Shown: positions 7,347 to 15,910 of the stretch, in pieces
Layout: each line of letters opens with the position of its first letter
How positions within the stretch are numbered: position 1 is the first letter of the stretch
From: Ruminococcus sp.
GTDB lineage: Bacteria; Bacillota; Clostridia; Oscillospirales; Ruminococcaceae
Direction: 5' to 3'
Assembly: GCA_017526445.1 (NCBI GenBank)
Contig: JAFXRI010000062.1
Location: 1 to 33,336 of the forward strand
Length of the DNA: 33,336 nucleotides
Made by a program: the position numbers and the translations under genes
The notes under the pieces: generated by a model
The model's database searches: none
What the model was told of the DNA's origin: nothing
What the model saw: only the letters and a program-made list of their open reading frames with translations

Positions 7347-10097
7347 TTATTCCGCCTTATTGGCGCCGCAGCACTTCTTGTATTTAAGGCCGCTTCCGCA
7401 GGGGCAGGGATCGTTGGGGCCGATCTTCTTCACTCTGCGGGTGAGGTTGTGATGCTGATTGCCCTCGTTGAGCACCTGCTCTCTCTTGGGAGCCTGAGCC
7501 TCGTCGCCCTGCTTTCTCACCTGGATGGTGAACAGCATCCTGACGGTGTCCTCACGGATGGCATCTACCATAGCGTCGAACATCTCGAAGCCTTCCATAC
7601 GGTACTCTACTACAGGGTTCTTCTGGCCGTAGCTTCTCAGACCGATACCTTTCTTGAGCTCGTCCATATCGTCGATATGAGCCATCCACTTGGTATCGAC
7701 CACCTTCAGCAGAACGACTCTTTCGATCTCGCGGAGCAGCTCGGTACCCAAGTCTTCCTCACGCTTTGCATACATAGCGTCGGCTCTTTCGGTGAGCATC
7801 TTGATGATGTCAGCCTTGGAGACGTCATCCAGTTCCTCGTTGGTGTAGCTGAAATCGTCATCCACGGTGAAAAGTCCCATAAAGTGATCTCTGAGACCTT
7901 CCAGGTTCCAGTAGTCGTGCATCTCGTCGTCAGGCAGATAGGTATTCACCGAGGTCTCGATATAATCAGAGATCATACTGAGGATGTAGTCGTGTATATC
8001 CTCGCCGTTCAATACCTTCTGTCTCTGGCCGTAGATGATCTCACGCTGAGCGTTCATAACATCGTCGTAATTCAGAACGTTCTTTCTGATATTGAAGTTC
8101 CTGCCTTCGATCTTCTTCTGGGAAGACTCGATGACGCTGGAAAGCATCTTTGACTGGATAGGTGTGTTCTCGTCAACTCTGAGGGCGTTCATCATACCGG
8201 TGATGCGCTCGCCGCCGAAGAGTCTCATAAGGTCGTCCTCCAGCGAGAGGAAGAACAGGCTCTCGCCCGGATCTCCCTGACGTCCGGAACGTCCGCGGAG
8301 CTGGTTGTCGATACGTCTCGACTCGTGTCTCTCGGTACCGATGATGAACAGACCGCCTGCTTCCTTAACGGCCTCGGCCTTTTCCTTTACCTCGGCGCCG
8401 AACTTGTCAAGGAACTCCTTGTATTTTGCTCTTGCTTCAAGTATAGTCTCGTCCTCGGTCTCGGCGAAGCCGGTAGCCTCCACGATGACCTCCTCAGGGT
8501 ACTCCATTTTATAGAGTTCCTCGGTGGCAAGATACTCGGCGTTACCGCCAAGGATTATATCCGTACCACGTCCGGCCATATTCGTAGCTATGGTAACTGC
8601 TCCGAACTTTCCGGCCTGTGCGACGATCTTTGCTTCCTTCTCGTGGTATTTGGCGTTGAGCACCTGATGCTTTACGCCCTTGTTTTTCAGCAGTCTGGAC
8701 AGATGCTCCGACTTCTCGATGGATACGGTACCTACAAGGACGGGCTGTCCTTTTTCGTGGCACTCGATGATCTGCTCGATAACGGCGTTGAACTTGCCCT
8801 TCTCGGTCTTATAGACAACGTCAGGGTGATCTTTTCTGATAACGGGCCTGTTGGTAGGAACTTCGATACAGTCCAGCTTGTATATCTCTCTGAACTCGTC
8901 TTCCTCGGTAAGAGCCGTACCGGTCATACCGGAGAGCTTCTTGTAAAGGCGGAAGAAGTTCTGATAGGTAATGGTGGCGATGGTCTTGCTCTCGCGCATT
9001 ACCTTAACGCCTTCCTTGGCCTCGATAGCCTGATGCAGACCGTCGTTGAAGCGTCTGCCTTCCATGATACGTCCGGTGAACTCATCAACGATGAATACCT
9101 CATCGCCGCCGCTCTTGCCGGGCTTTACCACATAGTCTATATCCTTATGCATCGTACCGTTGGCCTTGATAGCCTGATTGATATGGTGCAGCAGAGTCAT
9201 ATTGTCGGCATCCATAAGGTTCTGCACGTTGAATGCCTTCTCTGCCTTGGAGACGCCCGACTTGGTCAGGGTAGCTGTCCTTGCCTTCTCGTCGATGATA
9301 TAGTCGCCGCCCAGAGCGTCGTTATCGGCCTTGTCGTCCATTTCAACAACGGTGATAGGCTTCAGAGTCTTGGCAAAGCGGTCTGCAAGGGTGTAGAGCT
9401 CAGTGGACTTGTCGCCCTGGCCGGAGATGATAAGAGGAGTTCTCGCCTCATCTATAAGTATGGAGTCCACCTCATCCACGATAGCGAAGGAGTGGTCTCT
9501 CTGCACCTTATCCTTTTTATAAATGACCATATTGTCTCTCAGATAGTCGAAGCCGAACTCCGAGTTGGTCCCGTAGGTAATGTCGGCGTTATAGGCGGCT
9601 CTTTTGTCGGCATTGCTCATACCCTGGAGCACGCAGCCGATAGACTGTCCCAGGAAGCGGAACACCTTGCCCATTTCCTCCGACTGGAACTTAGCCAGGT
9701 AGTCGTTGACGGTAACGACGTGAACGCCCTGACCGTTCAGCGAGTTGGCATAAGCGGCGAGGCAGGCCACAAGAGTTTTACCTTCACCGGTCTTCATTTC
9801 GGCGATACGGCCCTGATGAAGCACGATTGCGCCTATGATCTGCACAGGGAAAGGCTTTTTGCCCAGAACTCTCCATGCAGCCTCACGGCATACAGCGAGA
9901 GCGTCCGGCAGCACATCGTCAAGGGTACCCAGCCCGTCGGAGATCTTATCCTTCATCAGCTGAGTCTGAGCTCTCAGTTCCTTATCGCTCATAGCCTGAT
10001 ACTTTGGCTCCAGATCCAGCACCTGCTGCTTGATAGGCTCTATCCTTTTAAGTTCTTTCTTGGAATAGTTTCCGAATATTGCATCGACTAAACCCAT
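7347..10097 (-). CDS. secA: Preprotein translocase ATPase SecA
   Basis: The motor of the Sec pathway: binds SecYEG at the membrane and uses ATP to push unfolded preproteins across. The 916-residue length is normal. Walker A is MKTGEGKTL (from residue 101) and Walker B is in [22 protein letters not shown]. The preprotein cross-linking domain follows. The second helicase domain carries [14 protein letters not shown] and [11 protein letters not shown]. The C-terminal tail has the zinc-binding SEC-C motif ([17 protein letters not shown]). SD AAGGTGG precedes the ATG by about nine bases. It has a consensus promoter 82 bases upstream (10179-10207) and a terminator right after the stop, so it is a single-gene unit. 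The lipoproteins and anchored proteins around it are clients of this system. Confidence 0.99.
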   Translation of the reverse strand: MGLVDAIFGNYSKKELKRIEPIKQQVLDLEPKYQAMSDKELRAQTQLMKDKISDGLGTLDDVLPDALAVCREAAWRVLGKKPFPVQIIGAIVLHQGRIAEMKTGEGKTLVACLAAYANSLNGQGVHVVTVNDYLAKFQSEEMGKVFRFLGQSIGCVLQGMSNADKRAAYNADITYGTNSEFGFDYLRDNMVIYKKDKVQRDHSFAIVDEVDSILIDEARTPLIISGQGDKSTELYTLADRFAKTLKPITVVEMDDKADNDALGGDYIIDEKARTATLTKSGVSKAEKAFNVQNLMDADNMTLLHHINQAIKANGTMHKDIDYVVKPGKSGGDEVFIVDEFTGRIMEGRRFNDGLHQAIEAKEGVKVMRESKTIATITYQNFFRLYKKLSGMTGTALTEEDEFREIYKLDCIEVPTNRPVIRKDHPDVVYKTEKGKFNAVIEQIIECHEKGQPVLVGTVSIEKSEHLSRLLKNKGVKHQVLNAKYHEKEAKIVAQAGKFGAVTIATNMAGRGTDIILGGNAEYLATEELYKMEYPEEVIVEATGFAETEDETILEARAKYKEFLDKFGAEVKEKAEAVKEAGGLFIIGTERHESRRIDNQLRGRSGRQGDPGESLFFLSLEDDLMRLFGGERITGMMNALRVDENTPIQSKMLSSVIESSQKKIEGRNFNIRKNVLNYDDVMNAQREIIYGQRQKVLNGEDIHDYILSMISDYIETSVNTYLPDDEMHDYWNLEGLRDHFMGLFTVDDDFSYTNEELDDVSKADIIKMLTERADAMYAKREEDLGTELLREIERVVLLKVVDTKWMAHIDDMDELKKGIGLRSYGQKNPVVEYRMEGFEMFDAMVDAIREDTVRMLFTIQVRKQGDEAQAPKREQVLNEGNQHHNLTRRVKKIGPNDPCPCGSGLKYKKCCGANKAE

Positions 10098-10178
10098 ATT
10101 TTCATTCCACCTTAATAATTACTTTCCTATTATCTTCCCGGAAGAATTCCCGGATATTGATATAGCAATACATTTTAT

Positions 10179-10207
10179 ATTATACCAAATTCCGGAGGGA
10201 ATGTCAA
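10179..10207 (-). promoter_or_regulatory. SigA-type promoter of secA
   Basis: Minus strand TTGACA (10202-10207), 17-base spacer, TATAAT (10179-10184): both hexamers are perfect. Expected transcript start is near 10172, giving a leader of about 75 bases. The leader contains the nearly palindromic stretch CCGGGAATTCTTCCGG at about 10137-10153. Confidence 0.9.
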
Positions 10208-10259
10208 GCTTTTTATGCTACGCACCGGTCATTATGCACAGAAGACCTCCCGTCAGCGC

Positions 10260-10295
10260 AAAAAAAGCACCTCCGCCGTGGTACAGCGAAGGTGC
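10260..10295 (-). terminator. Intrinsic terminator of the DUF4234 gene
   Basis: On the minus strand GCACCT and CGC pair with GCG and AGGTGC around a short loop (10267-10295), followed by seven or more T. It begins nine bases after the stop codon and insulates the gene from the secA promoter. Confidence 0.88.
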
Positions 10296-10303
10296 AGGTG
10301 AAT

Positions 10304-10732
10304 TTATGCCATCTGGTTGAGCTCGTTCTGCATGAGAGCGAGTGCTGCGGGAGAAAGAAGTATCATAAGGATAAGATACATAGTGGAAAGACCGGTCTGC
10401 TGACCGCCTCTGATGCTCTTGGCCTTGTCGATCCTCTCGCCCTGTTTGAATGCCCAGTAGAAGCCGTAGATACCGAAGGTAACTATGGTAAGAAGAACTA
10501 CCATACCGCCGGTGGTGGCATTGGGCTCACTGGCGACGATCTTGGTCTCGTCATTGAGCTTATACATCCAGTAGAACATATAGATGCCTAAAGTAACGAT
10601 ACTCAGGACCACGCAAAGAGCGATGCCGCGCTGTGGTACGCTTGCTCCGGCTGCAGCAGGTGCTGCTGAGGGTGCTCCGCAGTTGGGACATACGCCGCCG
10701 TCAAACTGTGCTCCGCAATTATTGCAGATCAT
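10304..10732 (-). CDS. Zinc-ribbon and DUF4234 membrane protein
   Basis: A 142-residue protein with an N-terminal zinc ribbon (CNNC at Cys3/Cys6 and CPNC at Cys15/Cys18), a short Ala-rich linker and a DUF4234-type membrane domain. Three membrane segments lie at about 36-57, 77-95 and 115-133. The first two carry the repeated signature VTLGIYMFYW / VTFGIYGFYW, typical of DUF4234. Function is unknown; such ribbon-plus-membrane proteins are common in gut Firmicutes. I start it at ATG 10732, which has AGGAGATG upstream; an earlier ATG at 10759 lacks an SD. It has its own promoter and terminator, so it is probably monocistronic. Confidence 0.85.
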   Translation of the reverse strand: MICNNCGAQFDGGVCPNCGAPSAAPAAAGASVPQRGIALCVVLSIVTLGIYMFYWMYKLNDETKIVASEPNATTGGMVVLLTIVTFGIYGFYWAFKQGERIDKAKSIRGGQQTGLSTMYLILMILLSPAALALMQNELNQMA

Positions 10733-10789
10733 TAGAATCATCTCCTGTTCAATTTTCATCGGACAGGAAAATCATCCTGCCTTGAAATT

Positions 10790-10818
10790 ATTTTAACATA
10801 TAAACAGATTATTTGCAA
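10790..10818 (-). promoter_or_regulatory. Probable promoter of the DUF4234 gene
   Basis: Minus strand TTGCAA (10813-10818), 17-base spacer, TAAAAT (10790-10795), ending about 57 bases before the start codon. The region is AT-rich and nothing else competes. Confidence 0.65.
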
Positions 10819-10895
10819 TAGGCAATTATTACAACATATTGTGCATTTATTTGTAACTCTGTCACAATAACGTGTTCTGTGCCGCCTGGTTACGG

Positions 10896-12188
10896 TCAAT
10901 AGACAGCATTTGCCAGCATCAGCTTGATGCGGTTCTCCTGATTGACTTTGGTAGCGCCGGGATCATAGTCTATGGCTACGATGTTGGCATCGGGATAGGC
11001 CTGCTTGATGACGCGGCTCATACCCTTTGCGACTATATGGTTGGGCAGACAGCCGAAGGGCTGGGTGCAGATGATGTTCTTGGTGCCCGTCTCGGCGAGT
11101 GCGGCCATTTCGGCGGTGATGAGCCAGCCTTCTCCCATCTTTACGCCCTGGTGGATGTACTTGTCGGCACACTTTCTGAGATGCGCAAAGTCATGGGGCG
11201 GCTGGAACACGCCGTGCTCCTTGATTATCTTTATCTGCTGCTGCTGGTATTTGTAAAGCACCTTATAGCCGATATCGAATATGCGGGTGGTCATAGTGTT
11301 TATGTCGTAGAGCTCCTTATCGTTGAGCGGATCTGACGCACAGTAGAGCACGAAGTCCAGAAGGCCCGGCACGTTGGGCTCGCAGTTCTCCGATATCAGG
11401 AACTCGTTTAAGTCATTGTTCGCAAGGGGAGAATATTTAACGAAGATCTCTCCCACGATGCCGACTCTCGGCTTTTTCTCGTTTGTTCTGGGGATAGCCG
11501 CGAAGTCTTTCAGCATAGCCTTGTATATGGGAGTGGTGTAGAGGTATGACTTGCGGTCCATGAGCTTGTCCAGCCTGTGGAGCCAGCGGGCCAGAAGGCG
11601 GTCGGTGTCGCCCTTGTTCATCTCATAGGGCCTGCACTGATTGTACAGCAGCATCAGCATATCGCCGTATATGACCGCATAGATCAGCATCAGGGCGATC
11701 TTGGGAGTCATAGGGAAGGCGGGGTTGCGTTCAAGCCCGCTGAAATTCAGCGAGATGACCGGCACCTGAGGAAACTGGTTCGCCACGGCCTTTCTTATGA
11801 GATGGATATAGTTCGATGCTCTGCATCCGCCGCCGGTCTGGGACATCAGCAGTGCGACTTTATTCACGTCGTATTTCCCGCTTTTGAGTGCATCCATAAA
11901 CTGTCCGATGACCAGCAGGGCAGGATAGCAGGCATCGTTGTGGGTGTTTTTCAGCCCCTCGTCGATGACGTTTCTTGTACGGTTGGTGAGAAGCTCCATC
12001 TTATAGCCGTTCTTCTGATAGATCTTGGCCATCAGCTGAAAGTGTATGGGCAGCATATCGGGGATGAGGATAGTATAGCCCTGTTCCTTCATTTCTTTGG
12101 TGAATACCGTTTTGTACACCCGGTCGGAGCCGCCGATATTCTTTCTGGCGATCTCCTCGTCCGTAAGGGTTTGTTTGTTTTTGTTCAT
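10896..12188 (-). CDS. Acyl-CoA dehydratase/activase-related protein (COG3581-like)
   Basis: A 430-residue cytoplasmic protein corresponding to the C-terminal part of the large 2-hydroxyacyl-CoA dehydratase activase-related proteins of Clostridia. Visible are the Cys-containing NDACYPALLVIGQF (around 84-97), SQTGGGCRASNY (around 134-145), VGIVGEIFVKYSPLANN in the middle and IICTQPFGCLPNHIVAKG near the end. Spaced Cys residues in such motifs are likely iron-sulphur ligands. The family relates to ATP-driven low-potential electron transfer, but the physiological substrate of this branch is unknown. Its ATG overlaps the stop of the 983-residue gene (ATGA), so the two are made together and probably form one complex. 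I see no terminator after it. Confidence 0.87.
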   Translation of the reverse strand: MNKNKQTLTDEEIARKNIGGSDRVYKTVFTKEMKEQGYTILIPDMLPIHFQLMAKIYQKNGYKMELLTNRTRNVIDEGLKNTHNDACYPALLVIGQFMDALKSGKYDVNKVALLMSQTGGGCRASNYIHLIRKAVANQFPQVPVISLNFSGLERNPAFPMTPKIALMLIYAVIYGDMLMLLYNQCRPYEMNKGDTDRLLARWLHRLDKLMDRKSYLYTTPIYKAMLKDFAAIPRTNEKKPRVGIVGEIFVKYSPLANNDLNEFLISENCEPNVPGLLDFVLYCASDPLNDKELYDINTMTTRIFDIGYKVLYKYQQQQIKIIKEHGVFQPPHDFAHLRKCADKYIHQGVKMGEGWLITAEMAALAETGTKNIICTQPFGCLPNHIVAKGMSRVIKQAYPDANIVAIDYDPGATKVNQENRIKLMLANAVY

Positions 12189-15136
12189 CGCTGCTGCTCC
12201 TCCTTTTCTTCGAGTGCCGCTGCGAGAGATCTCAGCCTGATCTTTGCTGCGCCCAGGTTGGTGATCTCGTCGATCTTGAGCTGTGTATAGAGCTTGCCCT
12301 TCTCCTCAAGGATCGCCCTGACTTCGTCGGTGGTGACGGCATCTATGCCGCAGCCGAAGGAGACCAGCTGTACCAGCTGCATATCATCGTTCTGGCAGAC
12401 AAACTGTGCCGCGCGGTACATCCTTGAATGGTAGGTCCACTGATTGAGCACATCGAGGGGCGGCACGTCAACGAAGTTGGCCACGCTGTCCTCGGTGACC
12501 ACGGCAAAGCCCAGCGAGGCTATCAGCTTGTGTATGCCGTGATTTATCTCTGGATCTATATGGTAAGGTCTTCCGGCGAGGACGATTATCTTCTGCCCCT
12601 TGCTCCTTGCATGGGCGATGATCTCGCCTGCCTTCTTCTCTATGCGTTTGCGGAAGCGCTTCTGCTCGGTGTAAGCCTTGTTGAGCACGCCCAGGACCTG
12701 CTGCTGGGTGATGCCGTATTTTTTGAAGGTCTGCGCAACGACCTTTGCAACGTGGCCCTTCATATTTATATTAAGGAAGGGCGACTTGAAGTTGCGCTCG
12801 TTGAGCTCGGGCATATTGGCTCTCAGCAATTCGGGATAGTAAGCCACCACGGGGCAGTTATAATGGTTGTCCGAGCCGCCCTCGTCTATGTTGTAGCTCA
12901 TACACGGATAGAATATCATATCCACGCCTTTTTCCAGGAGGCTGATAATATGCCCGTGAGTGATCTTTGCGGGATAGCAAACAGTATCCGATGGTATGGT
13001 CTGCTGGCCTTTGTAGTAGGTATCTCTGGTGCTTTCCTCCGATATGACCACCTCGAAGCCCAACTCATAGAGCATCGTGTGGAAATAGGGCATCAGGTCA
13101 TAGAAGGACAGAGCCAGCGGCAGGCCGATCCTGGCCTTTGGGTGAGCCGGCTTCTTTTCGGCATAGGCCCTGATCTCGTTATACTTGAACTCCACCATAT
13201 TCTCGACCTTGTTCTCGATCTTAATGCCGGCGCCTTTTTCACAGCGGTTGCCGGACACGAAGCGGTGGCCGTCGTTGAAGCGGATTATGGTCAGATTGCA
13301 GTGGGCGGTACAGCCGCGGCACTGGGTGGCAAAGGAGTTGTAAGCGAACTCCTGCAGCTGTTCCTTAGTGAGCACCTTCGAGCGGGCGTCGGGGAGGTTC
13401 CTGCATTTCTCCTTGGCGAACAGCGCACAGCCCAGTGCTCCCATAAGCCCTGCGATAGCGGGACGGATAACGTTCCTGCCCAGCTCGATCTCAAAGGAGC
13501 GCAATACTGCGTCGTTCAGGAAAGTGCCGCCCTGTACGACGATATTCTTTCCCAGCTCATCTATCGACTTGGCCCTTATGACCTTGTAGATAGCGTTCTT
13601 TATGATAGACGAGGACAATCCCGCCGAGATGTCCTCCACTGAGGCGCCGTCCTTCTGCGCCTGCTTTACGGAGGAGTTCATAAACACAGTGCATCTCGAG
13701 CCAAGTTCCACGGGAGCCTTGGCGAACAGCCCCAGCCTTGCGAAATCGGCGATCTCATAGCCCATAGCCTGGGCAAATGTCTGTATGAACGAGCCGCAGC
13801 CTGACGAGCAGGCTTCGTTGAGCATTATGCTGTCGATAGCGTTGTTCTTGATCTTGAAGCATTTTATATCCTGGCCGCCGATGTCAATGATGAAGTCAAC
13901 ATCCGGGCAGAAGTAAGCCGCCGCCTTGTAGTGGGCGACTGTTTCCACTATTCCGTAGTCCACGCCGAGGCCGGCTTTGATAAGGTCCTCGCCGTAGCCG
14001 GTGACTGCCGAGGCTTTGATAACGAGGCCGTCGGTGGCAAGGTCATATATCTCCTCCAGCTTGGCGGCGATGACGTCCAGCGGCTGGCCCTTGTTGGAGC
14101 CGTAATACTGATAGAGCAGTCTGCCGTCGGGGGTGATGAGCACCAGCTTTGTGGTGGTGGAGCCTGCATCTATACCGAGGTAGGCATCCCCGCGGTAGGT
14201 CTGTATATTTTCATATTTAAGGTCCGACTGCTTGTGCCTGTCAACGAATTCGCGGTACTCCGCCTGATTTGCGAACAGGGGCTTGCCGGTAACGATAGTG
14301 TCGTGAGCCTTTGCATTGACGATCTTCTCTATGGCCTCATCCACGGTGAGGATATCGCCCATTTTCTGGGCGTGGAGAGCTGAGCCCAAAGCCATAAAGC
14401 ACGGAGCCATCTCCGGGAACACAGCGTGCTCTGCATCGAGCTTCAGGGTGTCAACGAAGGCTTTTCTCAGACCTGAAAGGAATGACAGCGGCCCTCCGAG
14501 GAACAGCACCTTGCCTTCCAGCTTTCTGCCCTGGGCGAGTCCGGAGACGGTCTGATCGACGACAGCCTGGAAGATCGAAGCGGCTATATCCTCTTTCTTG
14601 GCTCCCTGATTGAGCAGGGGCTGGATATCGCTCTTGGCGAAAACACCGCAGCGTGAGGCAATGGGATATATCTTTTCGGCTTTGAGCGACATAGCGTTCA
14701 TCTCGTCGGCGGAAACACCGAGGAGGCTTGCCATCTGGTCTATGAAGGCGCCGGTGCCGCCGGCACAGGTACCGTTCATCCTCTGCTCGACTCCGCCGGT
14801 GAGGAAGATTATCTTGGCATCCTCGCCGCCCAGCTCTACCACCACATCAGCATCCGGGTAGGTCTTGTTAACGGCAGTGAAGGCCGAGAATACCTCCTGC
14901 ACGAAGGTCATCCCGCAGGCCTCGGCGATACCGAGTCCGGCCGAGCCGGTTATAGCTATCCTGAAGCTGACGCCGGGATAGGTCTCCCCGATAGTGCGGA
15001 GCTGTTCAGCCACAGTTTCGCGCACTTTGGAAAAATGCCTTTCATATTTATTATAGACGATGTCGTCCCCGTCCAGTATGACAGTTTTAACGGTAGTTGA
15101 ACCGACGTCGATACCGAGACTCAAGATCTTCTCCAT
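12185..15136 (-). CDS. Acyl-CoA dehydratase activase-related protein with two ASKHA ATPase domains and DUF2229
   Basis: A 983-residue relative of the HgdC/BadF activators, which hydrolyse ATP to drive an electron into a partner enzyme. Domain 1 (about 1-260) has phosphate loop GIDVGSTTVK, ELGGEDAK, and Cys124 (NGTCAGGTG) and Cys163 (SRCGVFAKSD). Domain 2 (about 318-585) repeats this with GIDAGSTTTK, DIGGQDIK, NEACSSGCGSF and SRCTVFMNSSV. In true activators the corresponding Cys pair holds a [4Fe-4S] cluster between subunits. A Cys cluster follows (606, 609, 613), then a DUF2229-like region (about 665-890). Many Clostridia carry this protein fused to the 430-residue partner as one chain of about 1,400 residues; here they are separate, overlapping genes. 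It has its own promoter at 15193-15221. Confidence 0.92.
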   Translation of the reverse strand: MEKILSLGIDVGSTTVKTVILDGDDIVYNKYERHFSKVRETVAEQLRTIGETYPGVSFRIAITGSAGLGIAEACGMTFVQEVFSAFTAVNKTYPDADVVVELGGEDAKIIFLTGGVEQRMNGTCAGGTGAFIDQMASLLGVSADEMNAMSLKAEKIYPIASRCGVFAKSDIQPLLNQGAKKEDIAASIFQAVVDQTVSGLAQGRKLEGKVLFLGGPLSFLSGLRKAFVDTLKLDAEHAVFPEMAPCFMALGSALHAQKMGDILTVDEAIEKIVNAKAHDTIVTGKPLFANQAEYREFVDRHKQSDLKYENIQTYRGDAYLGIDAGSTTTKLVLITPDGRLLYQYYGSNKGQPLDVIAAKLEEIYDLATDGLVIKASAVTGYGEDLIKAGLGVDYGIVETVAHYKAAAYFCPDVDFIIDIGGQDIKCFKIKNNAIDSIMLNEACSSGCGSFIQTFAQAMGYEIADFARLGLFAKAPVELGSRCTVFMNSSVKQAQKDGASVEDISAGLSSSIIKNAIYKVIRAKSIDELGKNIVVQGGTFLNDAVLRSFEIELGRNVIRPAIAGLMGALGCALFAKEKCRNLPDARSKVLTKEQLQEFAYNSFATQCRGCTAHCNLTIIRFNDGHRFVSGNRCEKGAGIKIENKVENMVEFKYNEIRAYAEKKPAHPKARIGLPLALSFYDLMPYFHTMLYELGFEVVISEESTRDTYYKGQQTIPSDTVCYPAKITHGHIISLLEKGVDMIFYPCMSYNIDEGGSDNHYNCPVVAYYPELLRANMPELNERNFKSPFLNINMKGHVAKVVAQTFKKYGITQQQVLGVLNKAYTEQKRFRKRIEKKAGEIIAHARSKGQKIIVLAGRPYHIDPEINHGIHKLIASLGFAVVTEDSVANFVDVPPLDVLNQWTYHSRMYRAAQFVCQNDDMQLVQLVSFGCGIDAVTTDEVRAILEEKGKLYTQLKIDEITNLGAAKIRLRSLAAALEEKEEQQR

Positions 15137-15192
15137 AAACCATTCCTCTTCTGCAATAAAAGCTGTAATATCACCAATGCGTACACAGCATT

Positions 15193-15221
15193 AGTATATC
15201 ACACTTGGAATGATAATGCAA
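15193..15221 (-). promoter_or_regulatory. Promoter of the activase-related operon
   Basis: Minus strand TTGCAT (15216-15221), 17-base spacer, TATACT (15193-15198), about 56 bases before the start codon at 15136. Confidence 0.8.
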
Positions 15222-15444
15222 GTATTTTTTGTTTTAATAAAATAAGACCGGTATTTGAAGAACGACACAGATCAGCCGCCGGAGGAGGGGTGATCTGTGC
15301 GCAGTGAAAGGATATGTGGACCGCTTTGCTCAGGCTGATGATCGACGGTCCCGGCTCCTGCCGGTATCTTTTCCCGCCGCTGTGCATATATATCTACAAA
15401 ACAATGGACGCGCCCTGAGGAGCGTCCGGAAAAGAGGATATAAT
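15222..15444 (+). other. Leader region of the DUF4830 gene with two inverted repeats
   Basis: With the promoter region at 15137-15221 this is a 308-base gap between divergent genes. It has no convincing gene. A 9-bp perfect stem, CACAGATCA (15266-15274) with TGATCTGTG (15291-15299), encloses a 16-base loop containing GGAGGAGGGG. A second short hairpin (GGACGC with GCGTCC, about 15404-15427) sits right before the SD of the DUF4830 gene. These may be leader structures or operators. I could not identify a clear plus-strand promoter. Confidence 0.45.
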
Positions 15445-15909
15445 ATGTTCGTCAGATCGGTCAAGCTCAAACGCCCCGGGCTCCTGCTCGCTGTCATCGG
15501 AGCCCTTATCACTGCTTTCGTTGTCTTCGCTGTGATCAAAGCCGCCGCCGGCAGAAAGGTCAGCTTCGACCTCCGTACCGAGGCCGACCGTCTCGCCTTC
15601 ATCCGCCAGATGGGCTGGGAGACCTCGGATAAGTATTCCTCCTGCCGTTCGGTCACTATCCCGAAGGAGTTCAGCGATGTCTATGAGCAGTACAATGAAC
15701 TTCAGAAGCAGCAGGGCTTCGACCTCGGGGACTATAAGGGACGTACCGCCGAGATATACACCTATCCGATATATAACTACGAGGGACATACCGACAAGGA
15801 CTGTATGCAGCTCACTCTTATCATTGCTGACGGTACGCTCATCGGCGGGGATGTCTGCTGCACCGAGCTGGGAGGCTTTATGCAGGGGCTCCGCAGGCTC
15901 GGCAGCTGA
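15445..15909 (+). CDS. DUF4830 domain protein, membrane anchored
   Basis: A 154-residue protein with one N-terminal membrane segment (about 12-33) and an outside domain. Features typical of DUF4830 are ADRLAFIRQMGWE at about 48-60, followed by the VTIPKEFSDVYEQYNELQKQQGFDL segment read in parts, and a C-terminal pair of Cys (DVCCTELGG). Function is unknown; the family is common in gut Clostridia. I chose ATG 15445 because AAAGAGGA lies nine to ten bases upstream; the frame extends further upstream but without an SD or natural composition. The gene ends one base from the stop of the convergent permease gene, so the two transcripts must overlap or end inside each other. Confidence 0.82.
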   Translation: MFVRSVKLKRPGLLLAVIGALITAFVVFAVIKAAAGRKVSFDLRTEADRLAFIRQMGWETSDKYSSCRSVTIPKEFSDVYEQYNELQKQQGFDLGDYKGRTAEIYTYPIYNYEGHTDKDCMQLTLIIADGTLIGGDVCCTELGGFMQGLRRLGS

Positions 15910-15910
15910 G

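Noticed and set aside
8325..10091. Long plus-strand open frame opposite secA
   Set aside because: Mirror of secA codons; the secA protein is certain and this frame has no SD or recognisable motif.
15304..15444. N-terminal extension of the DUF4830 protein
   Set aside because: No SD at the upstream ATG, and the extension is not protein-like; the membrane anchor follows naturally from the start at 15445.
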